In this document: positions 58,114-64,000 of the stretch, in pieces
Numbering within the stretch: position 1 is the first letter of the stretch
How the letters are laid out: each line of letters starts with the position of its first letter
Assembly (NCBI GenBank): GCA_964522665.1
Contig: CAZFVY010000010.1
Location: forward strand, 1-64,000
Length of the DNA stretch: 64,000 bases
Origin: CAZFVY01 sp964522665
Lineage (GTDB): Bacteria; Verrucomicrobiota; Verrucomicrobiia; Limisphaerales; CAZFVY01
Direction: 5' to 3'
Notes under the pieces: model-generated
What the model was told of the DNA's origin: nothing
What the model saw: only the letters and a program-made list of their open reading frames with translations
Databases searched by the model: none
Position numbers and translations under genes: made by a program

Positions 58114-59103
58114 TCACGGCACGGGCAATTCGTCGAAGATTTTCTGGATGACCATTTCGCTCGTCTGCTCCTCCGCCTCCGCCTCGTAGGTGATCGCCAC
58201 CCGGTGACGAAGCACGTCCATGCCGATGCTCTTGACGTCCTGCGGCGTCACGTAGCCGCGCCCGCGCAGGAACGCGTAAGCCTTGGCCGCAAGCGTCAGT
58301 GAGATCGTGGCGCGCGGCGAAGCGCCCAACTGGATGAAATCCTTAACCGCAATCTTGTAGTTGTCCGGGTCTCGCGTGCAGCAGACCAGATCGACGATGT
58401 AGTCCTTCACCTTGTCATCGATGTAAATCTCGTTCACGACCTGCCGCGCTTCCAGGATCGTCTTGGCGTCCACCACCGGGCTGACTGTCGGCAAATCGGT
58501 CGTCCGCGCCATCAGGTCGAGGATTTGGCGCTCCTCGGACCGGCTCGGATACCCGACTTTGAGCTTAAGCATGAAGCGATCGACCTGCGCCTCCGGCAAG
58601 GGATACGTTCCCTCCTGTTCGATCGGGTTCTGGGTCGCCAGCACGAGGAACGGTTCCTCGAGCTTGTAACTATGGTCGCCAATGGTGACCTGCTTTTCCT
58701 GCATCGCCTCGAGCAGCGCGCTTTGGACTTTGGCCGGCGCCCGGTTGATTTCGTCCGCCAGAACCAGATTGGCAAAGATAGGCCCCCGGCGGGTGGTGAA
58801 ATTGCCCGACTGCGGATTGTAAATCTGGGTGCCGATGACGTCGGCGGGCAACATGTCGGGCGTGAACTGCAAGCGCGCGAATTTCGCGTGGATGCTGGCC
58901 GCCAACGACTTGACCGAAAGTGTCTTGGCCAAGCCGGGCACGCCCTCCAGCAAGAGGTGGCCGTTGGCGAGCAGCCCGATCACCAGGCGCTCGACCAGGT
59001 ATTTTTGGCCGATGACGACCCGGTTGATCTCATTCACCAGCGGTTGCACGAACGCGCTGGCACGTTGCACTTCGGCGTTGATTGCACTAATACCTGTATT
59101 CAT
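58114..59103 (-). CDS. MoxR family AAA+ ATPase
   Basis: This 329-residue AAA+ ATPase has Walker A LLEGVPGLAKTLSVKSLA, RLQFTPDMLPADVIGTQIYN, Walker B region NLVLADEINRAPAKVQSALLEAM, sensor 1 FLVLATQNPIEQEGTYPLPEAQVDRFM, and the C-terminal lid with GASPRATISLTLAAKAYAFL. This is the standard MoxR set. It starts the seven-gene bat operon (moxR, DUF58, DUF4381, batA, batB/C, batD, batE). A T-tailed hairpin 53 nt upstream would insulate it from read-through. It acts as a cytoplasmic chaperone for the DUF58/VWA proteins. Confidence 0.95.
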   Translation of the reverse strand: MNTGISAINAEVQRASAFVQPLVNEINRVVIGQKYLVERLVIGLLANGHLLLEGVPGLAKTLSVKSLAASIHAKFARLQFTPDMLPADVIGTQIYNPQSGNFTTRRGPIFANLVLADEINRAPAKVQSALLEAMQEKQVTIGDHSYKLEEPFLVLATQNPIEQEGTYPLPEAQVDRFMLKLKVGYPSRSEERQILDLMARTTDLPTVSPVVDAKTILEARQVVNEIYIDDKVKDYIVDLVCCTRDPDNYKIAVKDFIQLGASPRATISLTLAAKAYAFLRGRGYVTPQDVKSIGMDVLRHRVAITYEAEAEEQTSEMVIQKIFDELPVP

Positions 59104-59539
59104 TTCTTAACGGATTCTGACATTCCATCGACACCACTACCCGCGGCCGCGTTCGAAAAAGCCGTCGCCTTCGGTCCGGTGACCCCTTACCGACGGCTCA
59201 GGCCAATCCGCCCGCTCATCCGCGCGGCCAGAACCTGGCTTCGGCCATCTGGCGCGCATTTTGAGACTGGTTTATATGTGAGACGCGGAAACCCCGCAAT
59301 AATCTTTCGAACGCAGGGCGATTCGCGGTATCGGCCGTTACCGGCCACGAAAAGAGAATTCGACCGCGTCGCTGACCGCGCCGCGTTGGAACCGGTGTAA
59401 CCCCAGATTGACGGCCACGGCGCCAAATTGAGCCGCCACCAGTCGCCGGACTACTTTTTGAGAAAGCGCAACCTCATCTGACCGAGTTCCACCAGATCGA
59501 TAATCGGCCGGCCCGAGAACCCCGCTACTTCAAAGCGCG
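59104..59539. other. Intergenic region upstream of the bat operon
   Basis: This 436-base gap lies between the K+ channel stop and moxR start, both minus strand. A short frame at 59187-59426 has no protein features. A probable intrinsic terminator lies at 59156-59197. The moxR promoter must lie here; no clear -35/-10 pair was recognised. Confidence 0.45.
59156..59197 (-). terminator. Intrinsic terminator or attenuator ahead of moxR
   Basis: On the minus strand the arms 59191-59197 and 59161-59167 form a 7-bp GC-rich stem. The 23-nt loop itself contains GGTC-accg-GACC. TTTTT follows at once (59160-59156). It is 340 nt past the K+ channel stop and 53 nt before the moxR ATG, so it either stops read-through or attenuates the bat operon if the promoter lies upstream. 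Confidence 0.5.
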
Positions 59540-60427
59540 CTACCGGCCTCCCAGCCGTTCCGTCAGCCTGAGATTGGACTCCTGTAATCCCCGAATCTCC
59601 CGCTGCAATTCCGCGACGGTATGCGTCAATTTCTGCAATTCCGATTCGATCGTGGTTTCCCGCTCAAGGATCACGTCCTCCTGGGCCCGGATCGCCCGCT
59701 CTTCCGAGAGTATTTTGCGGCCACCCCGCATTTGTCCCAGCCCCGTGACCAGGCTCGACACGAATCCAGTAAAGATCCCAAATAATCCCACTCCGCCGAT
59801 CATGAGAATCACCCCCACCACCCGCCCGGCCGTGGTGACCGGGTATTTGTCACCGTATCCAACCGTCGTCACCGTCGTGAACGCCCACCACAAGGCGTCG
59901 TTCAACGATTTTATGTTTGAGTTCTGGTCGGTTTCCACCCGCAGAACGAACACGGCCGAAAACACGAGCAGGAGCAGGGAAATGATCGCCGCGGTCGCCA
60001 GCGTGCTCGAGGCCTGGTTGCTGACGGCGTACCGATAGATCACCTTGAACGAGCGCAAGGCCCTCAGCAGACGCAGCAAACGAAAAACCCGCACCGCCCG
60101 ACCCCAGCGGAAAATATCAAAATTGGGCACGCTCGAAATCAGGTCGATCCAACCCCATTTCAGGAACTTCAATTTCGATGGGGCCGCATAAAATCGCAGA
60201 AAGAAATCGTAGATGAAAACGACGCAGATCGCGGTATCGACTCGCTCAAACCAAACCTCCGCTTCGGGGGACAATGTGACCATCGCCTCGATAAACATTC
60301 CGAGCAGGCAATAAATCGAGAGCGACAGCATCAACGCCTGCCAGCGATCGACTCTTTCTTCCGCCGGACGGTGAACTGCTTGCGTCATAGGTTTTAGCGG
60401 TCGCTGCGTTCGGATGCCTTGGGCCAT
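59540..60427 (-). CDS. Voltage-gated-type potassium channel (ion transporter family)
   Basis: This protein has about 295 residues (ATG 60427; a later ATG at 60388 is also possible). Six TM helices can be placed. The S4-like segment is Arg-rich (RVFRLLRLLRALRSFK), the pore helix and filter read WWAFTTVTTVGYGDKYPVT, and S6 is GVILMIGGVGLFGIFTGFVSSL. The GYGD filter indicates K+ selectivity. The C-terminal 45 residues form a coiled coil (ESELQKLTHTVAELQREIRG) that probably holds the tetramer. No RCK domain. It stands alone on the minus strand. Confidence 0.94.
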   Translation of the reverse strand: MAQGIRTQRPLKPMTQAVHRPAEERVDRWQALMLSLSIYCLLGMFIEAMVTLSPEAEVWFERVDTAICVVFIYDFFLRFYAAPSKLKFLKWGWIDLISSVPNFDIFRWGRAVRVFRLLRLLRALRSFKVIYRYAVSNQASSTLATAAIISLLLLVFSAVFVLRVETDQNSNIKSLNDALWWAFTTVTTVGYGDKYPVTTAGRVVGVILMIGGVGLFGIFTGFVSSLVTGLGQMRGGRKILSEERAIRAQEDVILERETTIESELQKLTHTVAELQREIRGLQESNLRLTERLGGR

Positions 60428-60601
60428 CGTCAATTGGCCGACGGTCTCGTCCCGAACCCAACCTACCGTTGTTTAGGTTGCCCATCGGATAGCAGACCAG
60501 GCCTGAAACCTCAAATGCGTTATTCCATTTCCGATCCCCCGCTGAATCAAAAACATGACATTCGATCCGGCGCATCTCCCTACCAACGCCTAATACCTGC
60601 T

Positions 60602-60611
60602 CCCCCCCCCC
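60602..60611. repeat. Homopolymer tract of 10 C
   Basis: Ten consecutive C residues (G on the minus strand) lie 11 nt past the stop codon of the HEAT-repeat gene. Such tracts can slip, but this one is outside any supported coding frame. It may also be prone to sequencing error. Confidence 0.8.
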
Positions 60612-60622
60612 GACCGCTTGGA

Positions 60623-61879
60623 TCACTTTGCGAGCGCGCGCGCCGCCCTCTCCGCGTCAATTCGCCTCAGGGCGCGATATAGCCCTCGGGTCGTAAGCAA
60701 ATCCTCTTCGTTTTCCTTAATCAATTGGACGATTGACGGAACCGCCGCGGCGGCCTTCACGCCAAAGCTTCCGAGCGCGATCGCCGCGACGCTCCGCACG
60801 CTCGGATCGGCGTCGTTCAATTTCGCGAACAACGCGCTCACGACATCGCCCAAATCCTCCCCGATGTCGCGCAACGCCTCCGCGGCGTTACGGCGGACCT
60901 CGGCATCCGGATCATTCAGACATTTCACCAGGGCCGGCGCCGCCAGCTGCCTGTCCGAGTGACACGCCATGAGGGCGGCCGCCGCCGTTTTGCGGATGTT
61001 CGCGTCGGCCGCCTCGAGGTTCTTAGCGAACGCGGCCACCGCGCCGGGCGGATCGATCGCGACTAACGCCTCGACGGCGGCGGAGCTTTCGCCCGGGTCG
61101 TTACTTTCGACCATTTTAAGTAGCTTTGGAAATGCCGGCCTGGACCGGATGCCGAACTCGCCCAAACCTTCCGCGACCTCGGCCCGGCACCTTGCGTCGG
61201 GATCATCCAACTTCGCGATTAGCGCCGTCACCGAGCGCGCCGCGTCGTCGGGGAAATTGGCCAATCCCAGGGCGGCCTCTCGCCTTGCCGACGGATCGTT
61301 GAGCGCGGCGATCAAGCTCGGGACGCATCGCTGGCAACCCGGCCCCAACGCCGCGAGAGCTCCGGCCGCGTTTCGCCTTACCCATAGGCGCTGGCTCTTT
61401 AGCGCCGACTCCAACGCCCGTTCCGCGGCTGGGCCGATCCGGCTGAGCGTCTCGGCCGCCCAATAGCTCTCCAAGGTATCGTCCAATAACTCCGCGACGG
61501 CCGGCACGGCATCCGCCGCCGCCGGGCCGAGCGCCCCGAGGCCCCATAACGCCCGAGAGCGAATCAAGCGAGCGTTTCGAAAGCGGATTCTGATCCATCG
61601 CTGCCGCTCGATCAACGGAGCGCAAAACCGCTTCACCGCGGAGTCGCGCGCGCGCAACATCCCTAGCAGGCACGGAACCGCCTTCGGCCCGATCCTCTGA
61701 ATGGCCAACTCCGCCGCCGTGTTAATTTCCGGCGACGGATTCCGCAAGTCGCCGACCCACGCGCTCAGGTTCCGCCCCTGATACTCCGGCTCGCGCGGCA
61801 TCGTGGCTGCCGAATAGGCGATCAGGCCGAAAACCACGCCGATCAACCCGATCCAAGCGATGCGCCAATGCTTCTTCAT
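60623..61879 (-). CDS. Membrane-anchored HEAT-repeat protein
   Basis: This protein has 418 residues from the ATG giving a TM anchor (MKKHWRIAWIGLIGVVFGLIAYS); longer in-frame starts add an unlikely basic region. After a spacer (YQGRNLSAWVGDLRNPSP), about nine HEAT/PBS-lyase-like repeats follow (for example AVPCLLGMLRARDSAVK, ALGPGCQRCVPSLIAALNDP, AAPALVKCLNDPDAEVRRNA, ALFAKLNDADPSVRSVAAIA), ending LRRIDAERAARALAK. The array should face the periplasm and bind a protein partner. This type is common and highly duplicated in Verrucomicrobiota. Specific role unknown. Confidence 0.88.
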   Translation of the reverse strand: MKKHWRIAWIGLIGVVFGLIAYSAATMPREPEYQGRNLSAWVGDLRNPSPEINTAAELAIQRIGPKAVPCLLGMLRARDSAVKRFCAPLIERQRWIRIRFRNARLIRSRALWGLGALGPAAADAVPAVAELLDDTLESYWAAETLSRIGPAAERALESALKSQRLWVRRNAAGALAALGPGCQRCVPSLIAALNDPSARREAALGLANFPDDAARSVTALIAKLDDPDARCRAEVAEGLGEFGIRSRPAFPKLLKMVESNDPGESSAAVEALVAIDPPGAVAAFAKNLEAADANIRKTAAAALMACHSDRQLAAPALVKCLNDPDAEVRRNAAEALRDIGEDLGDVVSALFAKLNDADPSVRSVAAIALGSFGVKAAAAVPSIVQLIKENEEDLLTTRGLYRALRRIDAERAARALAK

Positions 61880-62100
61880 CCGTTCGTAAGTTCGCTTCGC
61901 TCCAGGTATTCCGCGAGCGAAAAAAGTGACCCGCCCGGTCGGGCCGGCCGCTGGGATAAGTGGTTGGCACGTCTTGGCGGTGTGGTCCGAAGTCTGAGGC
62001 CGGGAGGGCGGCAAACCCGCGGTCCCTTGTGGCGTCGGGTCCGATGTCGCGCTGCCGGCTCAACTGAACCATTGTCGGAGACTGGAATCTTACGAGGAAT

Positions 62101-62114
62101 CGGACTAAAGTCCG
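62101..62114. promoter_or_regulatory. Perfect hairpin directly before the HExxH/TPR gene
   Basis: cggact (62101-62106) and agtccg (62109-62114) pair around AA and end three bases before the ATG at 62118. The position overlaps where a ribosome binding site would be, so it may control translation, or act as an operator. Confidence 0.4.
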
Positions 62115-62117
62115 GCA

Positions 62118-63497
62118 ATGTCGCGCAGCATCCATACGACGAGAAAGACAATCTCGAAACTCAGCCGAATGAAGCCCGCTTCGGACGCCGCAAAGGCCGA
62201 GGTGATCGCGAAGGCGCGTTCAAAACTCGCGCGCAAACGTCGAATCAAGCGGTTGGTGAACGACGAGCGCAAGCGCCCCACGCCACCGGCGGAGACCAAT
62301 CCTCAGGTTATTCCGATCGAGACGCATCACGCCAGCCACCACATCCATCATAGCGCGTCCGCGGAAGATTTGCGTGCCGTGCTGTCCCTGTTGCCACCTC
62401 CTGCAATTGCAGGGATTTCGTCGATCAAACTGATCCTTGGCAAGGAGTACCTTGACGAACGGCGCTCGGAGGATGATGGGGATCCCGACCCGTTTACCGG
62501 AAGGATATCTCACCAACTCTTGCCGGGCGTGTATGCCGGAGCTTGCTTTGGCACCTATCACCCGTCTTCTGGCCGCGTTACCCTCCACGCGCACGTTTAT
62601 GACGCTGACAAACTGCCGTTCGACCAACGCGCCTGCGAGCTTTACCTGCGGTTTCACGCGCTGAAGACCTTCGTACACGAAGTAGCTCACCACCACGACC
62701 AGACTCACCGGATTCGCCGAGGCCGTTGGTTGGCCGACCGAAAAGAGAATTCCGAGTGGTACGCCGAAAAAATGGAACACGAGTGGACTAAAGATGTGGT
62801 CCTCCCTTACTTGGAAAAGGCCTACGCCTCGGATGTCCGGGGGTTGCTAGACTTCATCGAGCATCAGGGCGGCTGGCGACCCGATTTCAAATTTTTCTTA
62901 GGCGATCCCCGGACCACGCGACGAGATGGCCTGATCAGGATTTCCGCCGACACTGCCACCGCGTTCGAGTCTTGGGTTGAGGATTTTCCAAAGTACGCGA
63001 ACCTGGCCGAGTCACGGCTGGCGTTTGCATGGGCGCTCCACTACTCGGACGAGTATGAGATCTGCCTTCAAATACTGGATCGCTTATTAGTGGAGAATCC
63101 AGTATTCAAGGCCGCGCTCACCTGCAAAGCGGATACTTTGATCCATTTGGATCGCGAAGACGAGGCGTTCGCGATCGCGGACCAATTACTGGCCGACGAC
63201 GCCGAAAACACAGACGCGTGGGAGATTCGAGGTGACGCTCTTCAATGTCGGCGAGATTGGAAAGGGCTTCTTGATAATTGTGATAATTGGCTAGCCGTCG
63301 TTCCTGAGAACTCAAAACACCGCCTTCCCGCGCTCCGGCAGCGCGCAATCGCATATTGCGCTTTGGGAGACACCGGCAAAACGGATGAGGCGATCGACGA
63401 CTGTGTCCGGTGTACAGGGCGACCGCAATCGCGGGATTCTTTTCGAAGGCTTATCTACCGGTCGGCCGGCAAAACTCTTTCCGTTGAGAAAGCCTAA
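62118..63497 (+). CDS. HExxHxxxxxH metallopeptidase-like protein with TPR region
   Basis: This 459-residue protein has a basic N-terminus (about 1-55, rich in Lys/Arg), a His-rich patch (ETHHASHHIHH) and a domain (85-260) containing YDADKLPFDQRACELYL and the zincin-type motif FVHEVAHHHDQTH. The latter has the HExxHxxxxxH spacing of metzincins but Asp in place of the usual Gly. EWYAEKMEHEWTKDVVLPYL follows. The second half (about 285-440) has TPR-like helices (ALHYSDEYEICLQILDRLL, ALTCKADTLIHLDREDEAF, AWEIRGDALQCRRDWKGLLD). No signal peptide or TM. I do not recognise a named family. rtcB starts 22 nt downstream, so co-transcription is likely. Confidence 0.8.
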   Translation: MSRSIHTTRKTISKLSRMKPASDAAKAEVIAKARSKLARKRRIKRLVNDERKRPTPPAETNPQVIPIETHHASHHIHHSASAEDLRAVLSLLPPPAIAGISSIKLILGKEYLDERRSEDDGDPDPFTGRISHQLLPGVYAGACFGTYHPSSGRVTLHAHVYDADKLPFDQRACELYLRFHALKTFVHEVAHHHDQTHRIRRGRWLADRKENSEWYAEKMEHEWTKDVVLPYLEKAYASDVRGLLDFIEHQGGWRPDFKFFLGDPRTTRRDGLIRISADTATAFESWVEDFPKYANLAESRLAFAWALHYSDEYEICLQILDRLLVENPVFKAALTCKADTLIHLDREDEAFAIADQLLADDAENTDAWEIRGDALQCRRDWKGLLDNCDNWLAVVPENSKHRLPALRQRAIAYCALGDTGKTDEAIDDCVRCTGRPQSRDSFRRLIYRSAGKTLSVEKA

Positions 63498-63518
63498 ATT
63501 GCGCGGTAATGCGACAAC

Positions 63519-64000
63519 ATGAACGCCAAACACCTCATTCGCCTCGGCGTGCCGCTCGGGGAAGCGACCCGGCGGGCGGTTGATTTTATCAGCAAATTCG
63601 TTCTTGGTGGCGGCGACAAGGCGCAACTTGAGCAGGAAGTCTCGGCGATTGTCGCGAATCCCACGGAATTTGTTCACGATCCGCTCCGGGCTGAATTCGC
63701 CAAGGCGCTATTGAAGGCCCCGCCGGCGCCTCGCGCGGAACCGGTCAAGTACCGGCAATGGGGCGAAGGTCTCGATCACGAGGCGGTGATGCAGATGGAG
63801 CGGGCCTGCTTGCTCCCGGTCACGGTGGCCGGAGCGCTGATGCCGGACGCGCACGTCGGTTATGGCCTTCCCATTGGCGGCGTGCTGGCGACCGACAACG
63901 CCGTGATTCCCTACGCCGTCGGCGTGGACATCGCCTGCCGGATGAAAATGACCGTGCTCGATCTCCCGGCTCGCGATCTGGAAAACAAGACCGACCGACT
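63519..64000 (+). CDS. rtcB: RtcB-type RNA ligase, 5' part (runs off the window)
   Basis: The reading frame from ATG 63519 continues past the window end; 160 codons are visible. After MNAKHLIRLGVPLGEATRRA it shows KYRQWGEGLDHEAVMQMERA, then the RtcB hallmark MPDAHVGYGLPIGGVLATDN and VIPYAVGVDIACRM, which include the Mn/GTP-site Asp and Cys. RtcB joins RNA 3'-phosphate (or cyclic phosphate) to 5'-OH ends in RNA repair or tRNA splicing. The partner archease is not visible. It starts 22 nt after the HExxH/TPR gene. Confidence 0.92.
   Translation, partial: MNAKHLIRLGVPLGEATRRAVDFISKFVLGGGDKAQLEQEVSAIVANPTEFVHDPLRAEFAKALLKAPPAPRAEPVKYRQWGEGLDHEAVMQMERACLLPVTVAGALMPDAHVGYGLPIGGVLATDNAVIPYAVGVDIACRMKMTVLDLPARDLENKTDR

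Noticed and set aside
59187..59426. 79-codon frame upstream of moxR
   Set aside because: Arg/Ser-rich with no motif. It overlaps the terminator hairpin region and is probably non-coding.

Overview
The window looks like chromosomal DNA of a Gram-negative member of the Verrucomicrobiota, probably the Pedosphaera/Limisphaerales side of the phylum. The support is the high GC content, a 14-unit Gloeo/Verruco (GloVer) repeat protein, two pseudopilins of the FTLIELLVVIAIIAILA type, Tat-exported Gfo/Idh/MocA oxidoreductases, DUF1080 and DUF6807 proteins, and LpxI, which implies lipid A. Most starts lack a clear Shine-Dalgarno sequence. There is no prophage, insertion sequence or CRISPR array. One tRNA gene, tRNA-Arg(CCG), is present.

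Layout. 0.3-6.1 kb (minus): pseudopilin, small lipoprotein and a giant LamG/Ig secreted protein. 6.5-15 kb: M3 peptidase, a histidine kinase with a degenerate receiver, an exported metallo-beta-lactamase-fold hydrolase, trpF, a multicopper oxidase and a two-TM membrane protein preceded by two palindromes. 15.2-26.1 kb: tRNA-Arg, then a sugar and inositol block with a hexuronate-type MFS transporter, Gfo/Idh/MocA oxidoreductase, double DUF1080 protein, myo-inositol oxygenase (divergent), VOC protein, PIG-L deacetylase, ROK-like kinase, HAD phosphatase and 6-phosphogluconate dehydrogenase. 26.4-31.5 kb: two secreted repeat proteins (NHL and GloVer). 31.5-35.3 kb: a 171-bp long inverted repeat followed by a histidine kinase with a large array of OB-like repeats. 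35.3-40.6 kb: lpxI, a double NIPSNAP protein, an exported TIM-barrel protein, a Pro/His-rich membrane protein, a flavin disulfide reductase and a DUF5069 protein. 40.6-49.3 kb: hydantoinase A/B with an MFS transporter, a GH5 glycosidase, and a second Gfo/Idh/MocA with a DUF6807 protein. 49.4-50.6 kb: a second pseudopilin-lipoprotein pair. 50.9-59.1 kb: a full moxR-DUF58-DUF4381-batA-batB/C-batD-batE operon. 59.5-64 kb: K+ channel, HEAT-repeat protein, an HExxH/TPR protein and the 5' part of rtcB.

The genes suggest a heterotroph living on plant or microbial glycans, inositol and uronic acids. It exports many proteins (signal peptides, Tat signals, pseudopilins), and four unrelated exported proteins end in the same roughly 60-residue C-terminal module. 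The best candidates for new biology are that shared C-terminal module, the 171-bp fold-back element, the OB-repeat sensor kinase, the inositol/aminosugar cluster and the HExxH-TPR protein.
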